From Amblyornis subalaris (taxonomy: Eukaryota; Chordata; Aves; Passeriformes; Ptilonorhynchidae), in NCBI GenBank assembly GCA_018881555.1, contig JACAXG010000091.1, forward strand, positions 2,638,194 to 2,702,193: 64,000 nt of DNA. The letters are read 5' to 3'. Positions 34,057 through 47,400 of this stretch are shown in pieces (the first letter of the stretch is position 1; each line of letters opens with the position of its first letter). Made by a program: the position numbers and the translations under genes. The notes beneath the pieces are model-generated. The model worked only from the letters and a program-made list of their open reading frames with translations, was not told the origin of the DNA and made no database searches.

Positions 34057-34113
34057 AGAGGGGGAGAGAGGAAGAGAAAGAGAGGGAATGGGAGAAGGAG
34101 AGGGAGACGGAGG
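34057..34113. repeat. GA-rich low-complexity tract
   Basis: Almost pure purines on the plus strand over about 57 bp, mostly GAGA/GGAG words. A (CTCCTG)n run follows at 34178-34208. Confidence 0.85.
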
Positions 34114-34177
34114 CTTCCATTGCTGGGGGAGCCACAGCCACCTGTGGGGAAGGCTCCAGCCCCTGTGCTAGCCTGCC

Positions 34178-34208
34178 CTCCTGCTCCTGCTCCTGCTCCT
34201 GCTCCCGC
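34178..34208. repeat. (CTCCTG)n hexanucleotide repeat
   Basis: About five consecutive CTCCTG/CTGCTC units, the last one diverged. Simple repeat in the gene-free interval. Confidence 0.85.
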
Positions 34209-34529
34209 TAGCAGGGAGACGCAGCATTGCGCCCGGTGCAGGATGCTCTGTGTGCGCTGCCAGTTGCCAATTCAAGCTCAGCTGGTGCCACTGACTGCCC
34301 CATGGCTGCCTCCAAGCTTTGAGACAGCTCCTGGGGCTGCAAACCCTGAGACTACCCGACCTGCCCCAGCAGTGGCCAGGCCCTGGGCGTGAGCATCACG
34401 CTCACAGAGCCTGACAATACAGGAGACAAGGTGCTCATCCCAGCCCAGGCCTCAGCTGGGGGGAGCCTGGGGGCCTGGAGGGCCCTGCAGGCTCTGAGTG
34501 GCAGCAGGCAGCCTCCTCTGCCTGCCAGA

Positions 34530-34770
34530 TAACATACATAATTCAGGCGAAATGTTCATTTAAGACCGTCTGAGCCATGGCAATAACCTAGACATTATGA
34601 CAATACAGATCAATAAGCCCAGAGAGGATCCTTCACTGAAACACACTGCGATTGTTCAAACCAAGTCTTAATTGTGACAAGAATTGATTTCTCTTTTCTA
34701 ATATCCCTGACTTTTAATTAAAAAGTAGTTAAGTAGACAATACATTTCCAGGATCATTTAGAGACAGGAC
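34530..34770. promoter_or_regulatory. Candidate AT-rich conserved element
   Basis: A 240-bp AT-rich island between GC-rich flanks, with repeated TTAATT/AATTAA cores near 34670 and 34715 and CAATA motifs. There is no open frame or repeat signature. It looks like a conserved non-coding element; conservation could not be tested. Confidence 0.3.
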
Positions 34771-35100
34771 ACTATCAAGGAGCACGCACTTAAAATGCAG
34801 AAATGGTGCCTTGTTAATACAATGGGACCAGCCACAGCCTGGGGAGTTGCTCTGTGCAAGTCAGAGATGCCCGTGGCTGAGCAGGGCTCAGAGACACCAG
34901 GACCCCCAGGCCAGCAGCCACAGCCTGTGCTCCCTCCCGGCCTCAAAGGAGACATGGCCACGTCCCTACTTGTTCTCTGCTGCTCCCCAGGGTCCTCCAT
35001 CCATCTGCATTTCACACCCTCTTGCACACATGAGTGCATCTAATAGCTCTGATTATCCAGCAGACTCCAGCGCTTTGCTTTGCCCTTGTACGTGGCACAT

Positions 35101-35211
35101 GGCAGAGGCTGGCAGGGACGGCAGGCAGGGAGGGAAGGGGCAGGCAGGGCAGGGCAGGCAGGACCAGGCAGGGCAGGGCAGTGTGAGGCAGGACAACGCA
35201 GGGCAGGCAGC
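35101..35211. repeat. (GGCAG)n-like G-rich minisatellite
   Basis: Irregular GGCAG/GGGCA units over about 110 bp on the plus strand, with many GGG runs at short spacing, enough to allow G-quadruplex formation. Confidence 0.85.
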
Positions 35212-35413
35212 ACAGCTTCCACTGCCTCAGGGAAGGGCAGTTGCTGCAGCACCGGCTGCCCCAGGAGCAGGGTGAGCACAGCCCCAGCACAGCCTTCCCC
35301 CTACTCTCCATGTGCTTCTTGGGATGGTCCCAGGATGTGCCCACAGCACAGAAGAGGCTGGGAGGAGGGACTGCTGAAGCCCTTCTGAAGGGAGGGGTGG
35401 AACTCCTCCAGCC

Positions 35414-35432
35414 TTTTTTTTTTTTTTTTTTT
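35414..35432. repeat. Poly(T) tract, 19 bases
   Basis: A run of 19 T on the plus strand. The flank does not look like a processed gene copy, so I treat it as a simple homopolymer. Confidence 0.9.
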
Positions 35433-38394
35433 ACTTCCAGGCAGCGTCTCAGTGGCAGCAGCACAGCACAGTGAGAGTGCAAGGAGCCAGCTGTGAACCA
35501 GATGTTTCTCAATCATCCTCCTTTAGAGTAAAACAGGCCAAAATGCCTTAATCTGATTGGAGGGAGACCATTAACATCAGAGACTCCATTAAAAGAAGAA
35601 ATGAGCCTTTTATCTACTAATCAAGAATCATAAAGGAAAACATTTTGGAAGACACCCATAAATGCTCATGAGAAGGAAGGGGATGCACGCCCCCTGGTCC
35701 GAGCTCGCCGAGATCCTCCTCTTGTATCGATGAACCCGCCTGCAGAGTCTTGCTGAAAGCTGGCAGTGGTGGAATTTGGAGCAGCAGAAAAAAGCAGGGA
35801 GAGGCCCAGGTCGTGGAGATCTTGTCTCTGCATTAAAAGGGGCTGGAATATCTTTTGGCCATTCTCACAGAACACGTCTGGTATGTACTCTGCTGGTGGG
35901 TATCTAAGTGGTCAGACACTGCGGCAAATCCTGTTTCCCTAGGACTGATTAGATTAGAGAGCAGTGGTGCTGGAGAGCTTGCTGATATTGCCAGGAAAGG
36001 AGAGCAAAGACNGAACAAGATTCTCAGAAACATCCCTACCCACTATTCCCCCCACCCCGGCCCTTGTTTGCGCCAGTCAGAGATGCANAAGCATCACCCT
36101 TGCAAACACAGTCCATTTATTTATATCCCCTGACTCATCAAATGAAAGTCAAACCACAAACAGTGAGAAATGGTCTTCTGGCTCTTTAAACCCCCCCGAC
36201 AGCCACACAACGCTGCATCTCTGCCAGAAGCCACTGTCTGCCTGCCCCTAAAACCTCCTTCCTAGAAAGGGCAAATCCAGCAACCAATCTTTGAACACTC
36301 CCCGAGGGAAGGGCAGCGCTGGCTGGCAGTGCCACTGGTCTCAAGGAGTGGGATAGCCCAGACAAGTTCCCTGAAGAATTTGTGGGGCTATAACGCCTTT
36401 TCATGCTGTTAAGCTTTTAATTCATCCAGCTTTGTTACCTTGGATATTTNGTTCTCTAAATCAAACAGCCCCCCTATTGATAAAACCCTTCAGTAACACC
36501 ACTGGGCTCTTGCCTAAAACAACAGCACACGATCTCCTGCCTTTTAGTTTGATTTTGCTGTCACTTGGGACAGGATTAAAGGGAAATAGCTCTACTATTT
36601 CTTCCAATATCCTTCAGCAAACATCAGCTTGGACCAAAGAGGACAGAGGATGCCACTGCTAGTAATTCTAAAGAAGCTCTTCCCTTGCGGTTGGTTGGGG
36701 ACCCTTGATGGCACCCCAGGCTTTGACATACTCACCACAGACCTGGAGCAGCTGCCAGCCAGCACAGCACTCATGTACTTAACAAGCTTTTCTTCTTAAC
36801 TGGGGTTTTCATCCCTGTTCAAACCCTTTGCAGAGGTGCTGCATGGAGCACACACACGAAGGGGCTGATGTACAATTTGTGGCTCTTCTTGCTCAGACAG
36901 AAATNAGCATTTTGCCTCTGAAGGGCTGGAGGCAGTGCTACCTTCTGCTGCAGGACTGGGGGCCAGCAGGACCTGTCCCCACCACGTCAGCAGCAGGAGG
37001 GTGTCTCCTGCCACCATCCCTCCAACACCGCTCCCGGCCACAGCCATGCCAGGGGCAGGACCAAGCCCTCACCACAGCAAGCCCAAAGGCCNCTCCGGCT
37101 CCCCGCGGCTGCTGTCCTTCCCCAGCCCTTCCTCGCTCTCATCTCAGCTCGCTGTGTTTTGGCCGGCAGCTTGTCTCACCTCTGCTAACAATGGGTGCGG
37201 TTTGGATCCTGCCCTCCCCCTCTCAGTGCCAGCCTCGCTGCAGTGCACACGGGCCAGCTCCATCCTCCAGCCTGCCCACATCATCTGCCGAGGAACCCGT
37301 GGGATATCTCATCCCACTTTCCATTTACTGCTGCGTTTTTGGGGTTGTTCGTGATCCAGCTAGCTCAAGTATTGCAGCATCACAGTGACTTTTCCCAAAC
37401 AAGCCGGAATTTTCCAGCCAGACACCTCTGGCTTTGTGTCAAGTTCCAGTTCCCCAGCCAGCAAGTCCCAGTGNCTGCCAGTCAGTACATTCACATCCAG
37501 CCATTAAGCTCACATCAGCTGTCAGGTCATTGTTGCGGTGCCAGGGTGGCTGTGGTCAGTGCTGACAGCTCTCCAGGGCTACCCCAAGCCTGTGGAAAGG
37601 TTTGCTTCACCAGACAACCCCAGAAGGGAATGTGGCAGTTGGGTCTGGGACGGCTTCCCATCTATTCCCATCTCAGAGGAAGGCACGAGGAGCGTTTTCA
37701 CTGGCCACAAGCATAACTAACACGGGGCCANACGCTGCCGGAGCCCTGCAGCTCTGGGACTGGAGCCAAGGGAGCAGCTTGTCCCCTGCACTCTGTGTAG
37801 AGCTGCAGTTTGTGTTTTCTCCTGTAACTCTCTGTTCCTGACCTCGTAACTGTCAACTCTCAGAATCTGACCTCAAGCCTCGCTAAATGAATTTCTCCTC
37901 TGTGTTACTGTAAGGGCTGCGTGATGCCAGGAACGATGCTCAATCAAGGCANGCTGGAGAAGCACGGGGTCTCGGCAGGGCACAGTTTGCGTGTGGCTGG
38001 AGGCTCTACCAGCGGCACAGACCTGCACCGTGTAACACTTCTGCCTCCCTGCAGCACAGAGCGATGGCAGAACCCTCAAGGAGTCAGGAGCTGGGAAGCA
38101 GCATCCAGCAAAGCCCATGGCTGGAGCCCAGCACTGTGCAGAGGCCACAGACAGGAGCTGGGCAGAGCTGGACCACCAGCCCATGCCACAGGGCAGAGGG
38201 CTGGGCCAAGGGTGGGCAGGTCAGGCNCGGACTGAGAGCTGGCTGCCACCTGCCACGGTGGTCAGCCTCATGAGACACGTCCTCCGGCCCTGGCACTGCT
38301 CACCTGCCTGGCCACGGCCACGGGCACATCACAGCACTGATGATGTCACGAGAAAGAAGCACGAGCATCCCGGTGCCACGTAGACCTCAGAGTG

Positions 38395-38650
38395 TAGTGA
38401 AGTAATTGAGTATTGATTGAGATGTCCCGGGTGAGCCCTGGATGCACATTATGTTCTGCTTAACTCAATAATTACCATTTATATTTTCCCTTCCCCCAGT
38501 CTATCTTTATTAAGCTAAAAGGTCTGTAATTAGCTACTTGGTTTAAGTGTAAAGTTTTAATTAATTCATATTATGAAGTATAATTACTTATTCGAGATAA
38601 CGTTGCACATTCTCTCACACTGAATCACCCTGTAATGCTTTAACCAAAAT
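38395..38650. promoter_or_regulatory. Candidate developmental enhancer, densest ATTA/TAAT block
   Basis: About 255 bp with at least eight ATTA/TAAT cores, including TCAATAATTACC, CTGTAATTAGC, TTTTAATTAATTC and TATAATTACTTATT. The flanks are GC-rich. There is no repeat or protein signature. Homeodomain or POU binding is the simplest reading; the target gene is unknown. Confidence 0.4.
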
Positions 38651-39954
38651 ACGAGTTTGTCCTGGTGAGTGAGCAAAGNTCCTACAAATCAGGCACTGAG
38701 ATGGAAATCTTCCTCTGCAAAGCCAAAAGGAAGCAAAAAATGGGCACATGATTCAGTACAGTGCCCTCCCAGTGCTGTTGCTCCTCTGAGCCCCGGGAGA
38801 ACATGCCAGGCTGCAGTTCTCGCTGCCGCATCAGCCCCACTGGCCACCAGCAGCACCACACTCGGCATCTTCAATTGCATTTAACTGCTCATTTAAGCTT
38901 CGATTCCATTTAATTTAGTTGGTAGAAGATTTTTAGTTTAGAACTTGATGAGTTGTTTATGGAGGAGTGTCAGCACAGCACATCAGCTCGGGGTGGTTTC
39001 AGACCAGACGAGTTCTCTCACCATACCACGACAGCTCTGAGACACACAAATGCAAAACCCCTAAAACTCCCCAAACACCAGCCATACAGAGACTTAGAGA
39101 AAACCCGCAAAAGGCATGATAAATTACTGAATTTGTGGCATTGGGCTGAATTAAAATGATAGACTAAAGTTTTTGCTTGCCGAAAACTGTTTCCATGGTG
39201 CTGTAGCAGCAGATGGTCCTTCCTGGAGGTGAAGGATTTTGAAGATTTGCCAGTGCAGAGAGAACTGGAGGCTTAACATATGTATTGTAAGATTTAAGAG
39301 GAGAGTACCTGGTGGTGCAGCCTGACGGGGCTGGCACGGCTGAGCCCCCGTGTCCCACACAGGGCCAGGACCCACCGTGATGCACAGCCCAGCCTAGGGC
39401 CTGCTCAGAGGGTGGATCGGCCCAATTACCTGCTTATTGGGGTGCCTTCATAATCCCACAGGAGAGAAACCCCAATAGCCACAGCCTTCCCTTCATTCAC
39501 ACCAACAGCCTGTTCTGGCTCTGTGTTATGAGTCATTAATTCCTAGTAAGCAGAAAACTGCCTCNTGAGCTTTGGACAAGAACATTTACTGTATCAGAGA
39601 CAATACACAATCTAAATTTCCAGCTATAAATCAGGATTTGAATGTTGANGTGTCTTTAATAATGATAAATGAAGAATTTATGGATTGTGCTAAAGTTCAC
39701 ATCAGAATTTTGATTTATGATCACACTGAGAGCTCAGGTGNAGCCATCAACCCCAGAACCAGCACCTCGTCTCGGATTTGGACACCATCGCATCCCTCAC
39801 CTGCACCCTGGTGACAGGCAGATCCCCTCTCCCTCCCGTGCTGCAGGGCTGCAGACTGTCGACACAGGGGCTGATCCTCTTCCCTGCCAGCCCCTGGAAG
39901 CACTGAGCTATGTGTCNTGAGCCAGGGCTGTGACAGCTCCCCAGCCAGCCAGAG

Positions 39955-40215
39955 AAATGCTAATTGCGAAGCAAGTAATTAGTGGCTATAAAATATGACC
40001 AATACCATTACACTGAGGGTTTTTTCCTCGGTCTGTCCAGAATCTTGGCACGGAACAGTCTTATAATTAGGTGACAAAACTGACAGGCAGCTCCAGTGAA
40101 ACAGCCCGTCCTCACCCTCTGCACAGACTCCCCAAGTGTTCTGCACCGATAATTACTAATCAAGTTATTTCTCTCAGGATTAAAAAAGCATTCTGCAGGT
40201 AATTTGCCCATGATA
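39955..40215. promoter_or_regulatory. Candidate enhancer block
   Basis: Contains CTAATTGCG, AGTAATTAGTGG, TATAATTAGG and GATAATTACTAATC separated by non-repetitive sequence: clustered homeodomain cores at fairly regular spacing. Inference only. Confidence 0.35.
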
Positions 40216-43200
40216 GCATAGGCCTGGTGCTGGCAAAGAGCCCTGCACCTGCAGAGCCCAGTGGGTCCAGGATGGCTCCAGTGCCAGGATCACAGACCCT
40301 TCCTGAGGGACGCCCACCCCAACTTGGGACCCCCTTTGTGTCCCCATGGGCTCTGAACTGCTGCTCCATCCCCCAAAAGTGCCACACAAGGGCACTCGGT
40401 NCATCCCACCACCTCCCAGCACCTCCATCACAATGGGTGTCATGGACTGTTTTAAGGTCACTTAAAGAATCACCAGCAAAGGTAATCCTAACACAGCCAG
40501 GATCCCAGCAGAGTGGGCAAAGGAAGGGGCAGAGCAGGGGAGCAGCAGTGATCCTCAATTGTTCTGGTCCCTCCAGACTGCCATCNGGCACCAGGATAAA
40601 CAGTCTGGGGAAGATGAAGGGGCAGAGGGGCAGCAGTGTGTGTGAGCATCTCTCCAGAGCTCCAGCCTGCTGCCCCACACCAGGCTCACCTGGTGCTCAC
40701 CTGCATGGGGACATGCCCTTCTCAACACTGCTGCGTCCCAGGTGCTGCTGCCGGTGTGCTCAGTGGCACTGTGATGACGTCATCCAGCTGCATTTTCTAA
40801 AACTGTTTGGAAAAAAAGCCCACGAGTCTGTAATTTGTCATTACCACACTGACCTGGAGAGCAGCTGAACAAACCACTAATATCGAGCAAACAACAAAAC
40901 AAAACCCACAATGGCTCCTGTCGAGCAGAGAGCGATGCTGACGGATGGCCTGTGGCAGCACGGGAGAATAATTTGTGAATTGCCATTGATTTCCGAAATC
41001 GAAACATAAATTTTGCTTCTCAATTGAAGTATCATGGGAAGTTTTGGTTTTAGTAGGTGTCTTGTCTCCCTGTGACTTTTTTGGGGGAAATAACATTCAC
41101 TCCAGCCAAGCCCACGGTATCCTTGTGGCACAAACGAGCTGGTTAAACCGAGGCACCTGCTTCTGTGTCTGGCCTGGGTCATTGCAGGGAGTCCTCAGAA
41201 NCCCTCAGAACGCTGGTGTGGCTCCAGAGCCAACCCCATGAGCACCNCTGGCTGCTCACGCCAGTGCAGCAGGAGGGGTCCCAGCCCTCACCGTATTTCG
41301 GTGCGGAGCATTCTGCTGCCAGGAAGAACAGCACAAGACTGCTTGTCCAAGGTGAAACACTGAAACCTGTAATTTGGACCCAGCTAGGTGCCCACTGATG
41401 TTTTTGAAGGGCCCCAACACCCTCTCCTCCACCACGGCCCCATATGCAGCTCCAGCCCACAGCCTCNCCCCGACAGCTCCTGTCTGCGAGCAGCAAACTC
41501 CACAGCTCCCACCCTACCACCTTCAAACTTGGTTCCACTTTTGGGCAGGAGTTCAGGAGTTCAGCATGTTGCTGTGGAACCCAAACCCCCAGCANTCACC
41601 CTGAGCTGCTCCATCTCTTTATCAGGACCTCTGCCGTGCCGCACACACCGCGAGCGTTCCACGCTTCTCCTGACGCTTCCACTGACAGCATTGGTCCTGC
41701 TGCTACCAACAGAGTGTGAGGCAGGACTGAGTGTCCCCATGCCTGGCAGTCTGCAAACGTGAGAAACCACCTCTTCCAGCACACAGGAGCCACTGAGAGC
41801 TCTGAGCAACCCTGCTCAGCCCTGCAGACCCAGCAGCTGGGGATGGCTCTTCCCACAGCAGCAACACTGGCGGTACCTGCCACTGGTCCACGCTCTGCTC
41901 TGCTTCCAGCAGCTCCACGCCTGCTTTTTCCTCCATCCACAGCCTTTTGTCATTATCTAACCCATGACAAACCCATTATGATAGTAAAAATCAGCATTAT
42001 TGTGATCCCAGGCAGATGCCCAGGACTGGCCCAGAGGAGCAGCAGTGTCTTGCACAAGGCAGTAACAAATTACTGAAGGTCACCTACGATTTATCACTGC
42101 CTTGGTTTCCAGACAGTGACACTGTTTCCCCCAGGGAAGCAGCCTTGTGGGTGCCAGCACATCTACTCTGATTGAGCCTCTAACAGGGATGACTTTGCTT
42201 ATTTTACTGGATTGGAAGCATCCCCAATAAGCATGTTGTCTCCTTGCCTGTGTGATGCCTTTTGCCATACGACACTGAATTTACATCCCATCCACTGCAC
42301 ACAACTGCTCTGACAACTGGAAAAGCACCATATGGGGAGGGGACACACTCCAGGAACTCAGTCCCAGCAGGGACGAGTCTTTGCCGTGCTCGTGAATACG
42401 CCAGAAATGGCTGCAGGTGACAGGCCCTGCCAGAGATAAGACTGTGCAGCACTGTGCTGTGCTTTCATCTTCAAAGAGCTTTAAGATGCAAAGAAATTAA
42501 CAACAGCTTCTCCTGGGCACAGCTTTTGGCTGCGTGGGGTCTGANACACCAGGCTGGCGCTGCAGAGAGGCTGCTGGATTCTGTCTGCAAGCTTGAGCTC
42601 CTCTGACAAGGAACAATTAGATAAGAGGGCAGAGGCACTCCAGAGAGCGTGGCTGCCTCGGACAGGAGCTCTTGGGGGGCTCCCACCGCAGCTGCCAGTG
42701 GGAACAGCTGAAATGGCACTTGTGCCAGAGCAGTTTCTGCTGCTGAGATCCCACCTCTCCACACAGACACAAGGACAGACCTCTCTCAGCCAGCCCTCCC
42801 TCTGTCGGCACCCCCAAAACGGGCTGGGGTACACCAGCAGGGGCAGGGTCAGAGTCACCCAGGGTGTGAAATACATGGCAAACAGCCCTCCAGCCCCTGG
42901 CATGACACCTCCAGCCCCTGGAGCCAGGAGCCTTGCCCATCAGTCCCAGCAGCCACCTGGCCTGTGCCCTCGGCCTCGATGGGACAGCAGCCTGGCCTCG
43001 CCACCAGCGCCTGGCTTGTCCTTGCCACTGGCTGGTAGCACAGGCTGTGGCTCCAGATATCCCTTTCATCTCATCAGAGGCTGCTGGATTTAATTCCCTG
43101 AACTTTGGTGTAAAGTGAGGGTCCCATCCGGAAAGCAATTTGTGTTTCCCGGAGCAGGCAGTCAGAACATTTCCCATTAAAATGTAAATTCGGCCAAGTT

Positions 43201-44426
43201 TTCTGGCATCTCTCTTCCTTCTTTAAGGTAAGAAGAATATGAACTTGTATTATTTTTTCCATCAATGATCTCTTCCCCTCAGTTTTGTGCTAAGGAAAAA
43301 AAGCTGCCCGATACACACCTTCAGCAAATTAAATTTGAATTGAGTCTGACAGCACAACAGGGATCCAGATTACAGGGAGATGTGCTGGCCTAATTGGAGT
43401 CATTGCTGAGAAGTTATTTGCAGAGCATTAACCACAGAGGGCACGAGTGGAGCAAACATGATTTCTGCACCGAATGCTCATCTCACCGGCATTCCCAGCC
43501 GGCTGCGGGACCAGCCTGTTCCCAACACCTGCAGCACCTTGATGGGGTCTCTCAGGAACATCCTGGATGCTGGGTTTACTTTTATATCCTCAGCCAGGCA
43601 CTGCAGAGCCCCACTGGCTGCTCCCCCTGCCAGCCCTGGGGCCCCCAGGCCAGCCAGATGTGGTGGTTCCTGCCCTGCCAGCGATCCCAGTCCCACCAGC
43701 AGTCTCCCCACAGCTGTAGCCACACAGCAGAGGGGAGTGGATGTTTGGTAACAGGCACAGGATTTCAGCCAAACATGCTCAGAATGGTGAAACCAACTGT
43801 CCTGCTCACACTGCAGGTTTTATAAGATGGTGTTTCACAATTAAAACCCCAAAGCCCTGTGAACTCACGATTTCTTATGCCTTCAGACACCTGGAGGCAG
43901 GGAAGTGCTCTCTCTGTGCCTTGGGAAGCCTGTCAGTGTCTGAAGGGTGTTTAGAGCATACAACTATACACCAAGGAGAAAAACCTGAAAATTCTCCTCT
44001 GCCCTCATTGGGTAGGTGACTGCCACCAGCTTGGGAGCTCCTGATTCCCCAGAAATCCCATCCAATCGAGCTGTGGCTAATGACAACTTGCATCTTGGAG
44101 GAATGAAGAACTTGCACCTGACAGAGCTGCAGCCAGGTCACTCCCAGCCCCTCTGGGCAAAGTTAATGGGNACCATCACCCCAGACCCCAGGGAGAGCAG
44201 GCTCATCAATAAAAATGAACAGTTTCNTTGCAAGGGGGGATCTGATCCAGTGCTTTCCCTGTCCTGGGGACCNAAGTGCTCCCCAGGGCCACGCATGGCT
44301 TTCCTACAGCTCCTGGAACCCAGCACATCTTGGACTAGCAACTGAATGCTCTGTCCCACAGCAGCAGCAAGTGAATCAGCAGTCTCAGCCAGCATTAATT
44401 ATGCACAGAATCATTTGCTGGTAAAA

Positions 44427-44461
44427 TTAAAAAAAAAAAAAAGAGAGAGGAAAAAAAGAGG
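44427..44461. repeat. A-rich low-complexity tract
   Basis: A run of about 15 A, then GAGAGAGG and a second A run, followed by an AATTAAATTAATAG-type AT-rich stretch. Simple sequence. Confidence 0.75.
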
Positions 44462-47400
44462 GCCTAATTTAATCAAAATTAAATTAATAGTTAATTTAAC
44501 AATTCCACAGTGAAAAGCCCTTGACTTCTGGAGCTCTCCTCCCTGCACACAGGGGCTGTCCGTGGCTCCAGCAGCAGTGGCCCCATGGTCCCCCCAGCAC
44601 TGCCCCACCTCAGCCTGCCCTGCCCAGAGCCCCCTCCCCAGGGACTCCCTGCAGCCATCCCCAAGGCATGAAGACCAAGGTGGGTAAACCACAGCCATTC
44701 TGAAAGAGGGAAAAAATGGAGGAGAGGTGGGTGAACACAGACCACGTTACCTTCAAGCCCCTGAAAAATTCCAGTCCAAATAAATATTTTTTTTCAGGAA
44801 CTGGAAAATAGGAAGGAAATAAAGAGCAGCCAAGCAGAGCTTCCTCCAGANAAGGGAGCTGAGAGCAAATCTGACAAATGTACCTGGGGTGTCCTGGAAG
44901 AGGGAATGCTGTCTGGGGAAACAGACTCTCCAGATGGCCTCAAGGTCCCTTCTGTCTGTATCATCTACACTTCTACAGACTAATTCCTTAAATCAGTATC
45001 CTGTGGAAATTTGCCAGGCATTCTGCCAACTCTGGAGCTGGAAGAAGGGCTGGAGGACAGTCTAAGTGGATATGCATGCGCAGTGTGCAGAAGGAAACTG
45101 GATTTTTGCAGCAGGCCCTTACAGTCTCCGAGGACAGACTCAAAGGAGCATTTCACAGCAGTCTCCTCCTGTGCCAGCAGAGCCGTGGCTGGGAGGTGNA
45201 GGAGAGGCAGAACTGCCCCGGCCAAGAGTTGGCTGTCCCATGGATGCCCCTTCCCACAGGCTGTTTCACGGCCCTCTCCTGACACAGACGGACTCAGTCC
45301 TGCAGCAAAACCAAGCACTGCAGCTCAGCATCCCCCTCTGGGTACAGGCCTGGCCCAGATGGACAAGATCACCTCTCTTGGCTTTAACCACAGTAAGTGA
45401 AAAACCCTCACTCCGAGCTCCCAGCATCCGTCAGAGCGGGCTGGGCTCCATCTGGAAGCATCTCCCCATTCAGTGGACTATCTCCTAGTCAAGGCTTTAT
45501 AAGAAAATAAATCAGAAGGANATTAACATAAATATTGTTTGAAAGACTTAATCAGCTGCAAATTGCAGTGTCGTGTTTCCAGCTTAATTAGCCCAAGTCT
45601 AGTTTTCATTATATTGGGAAGCAGAATAAGGGCAGTAGCAGCAGCATCACAGATCTCTGGTTGCANTGACGAAGGAAAACCTCTCCCTGGTTTGGGCTCT
45701 TGGATGGCTCAGANAGCAGCATCCCCAGTGGTTCCAACAAGGCTGGAAAGGATCAGACTGCGAGCATCTTCACCTCCAATACCAACCCTGGCCCAGGCAG
45801 CCTGGCCTGGTGTCCCTCATGTGAACCATTGCTCCACNACTTTGAATTGGCTCTGCTAGTGAGGTTCTAAAGATTTTTGTTTGCAGGGCAAGTGCTGATT
45901 AAAATGCAAACCATGTATCTCCCGCTCCGAGTGCACACGCCAAAGTGATTTCCACAAGGGCTGCAAACACAAGGGTCACCCTGGTCTGTGAGTTGGTTTG
46001 TGAAGGTGTTTATAGTTCAACACACCAGATCTCCAAAGGCACCTCCCCACTCCAGCAGAAGCTGTGTCTGATCCCCATGTCCCGGCTGGGCTGGGGTGTA
46101 TTTTCACCGTGTCCCAGCAGTCAGGTCAGCATGTCCCGGTGNCTCAGCACGGCTGCCGCTCCCACCGCCACATCCCCCGTCTGCAGCACACGGGGCTCTG
46201 CCGGCACTCGGTTTGGGAAGTACCCAGGACACCCAAGTAAGCAACAAATCCCGGGTTTGCTCCGTGCTGGTGCATTCCAGAGGTGCTGACAGCGCCCCGA
46301 CGCTGACACACAGGCTGGTCGCTTCAGCTGGTGCCGAGCACATCGTGCTGACAGCGCAGTGCCCCGCAGACAGCCAGCAGCNAGAGGGAAGAGGGAATTT
46401 ATAGCGCCTGCAGTTCCTGCAAGGGAACGACAGCACCAGCCCTTTCACCCATGCCTGGTGCGTGGCTGATCCTCTGGATGCTGGTGGTACAAATAAAGCT
46501 GTCACTTGCAGGGGCACTGAACGCTGGCAGCAGGGAATAAGCCATGAGCAGAGGCNCCAGTTGAGATGGTGACACGTTTCCCCAGTTTTCTGCCCACCAA
46601 GGCTGCTCGCAAATGCCACTCNAGGTTGTGGCCAAGATGAGGCTCTGGCACCCTAGAGCAGACCCCAGAGCCAGCCNCGTTCAGACAAGGCTTCTTTTCC
46701 TTAAGGCTGTGCCTCACCTAGGGGAGCATCACTCCCCACAGAGCTGTGGGAAGGGAGCCCTTCCTGGCTGTGAGGGCACCAGCTCCACCTGCACGTTTCA
46801 GAAATCCTAAAGGGAGGAGGATCTGCTGCAGCAGAGCCCCCGCAGCCAGGACAGCGGCTCCTGGAGGCCGCTCAGCTGCACGGCTCAACCGGCAACCACG
46901 GCTCAGCTGCTCCATCAGTGCGGGGCAGAGCCGTGTGCCTGTGCCTGTGCCAGCACAGAGGGCAGGGCACAGCTGCACCCAGTTATCAATGGTGCAAGAT
47001 CAGCTTGTCTGAGCAGGGAAATACATCACTGTGAAAACAGGAAACATTTGGGAAGCGGACGGCGGGTGTGAGTGATGGATGAGCACGGGAGGAGCCCAGT
47101 AAGCATCGATGAATACCTGATGAGCTGAGGAATGAAGCAGGGGTTGCTCATTGTGCAGACCCAGCAGGGAAATTGCTCACTGTGGGGGGAGGTTACACCA
47201 GGCCCCTAAACAGCCTTTTTACCCCCGCAGGCATGGGGGCACCAAGGCAGTGTTTCCGACTCTGCTGGTGCCACTGTGAACTGGGGCATGTGGAGAGTCG
47301 CCCGACCAGATCCACCGCCCACCAGGACCCACAGAGGGACCCCCAGTGCCCCACTCTGTCCCCTCTACACCACCAGACCCTCTGCTCAGAGCAGTGCCCA

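Noticed and set aside
35414..35432. Poly(T) as the tail of a processed pseudogene
   Set aside because: The flanking sequence on the expected side shows no gene-like frame or target-site duplication.
44925..44980. Possible CR1 3' end (AGATGGCCTCAAGGTCCCTT)
   Set aside because: Only one short word resembles the CR1 tail; the ATTCTATG-type terminal repeats and upstream CR1 sequence are missing.
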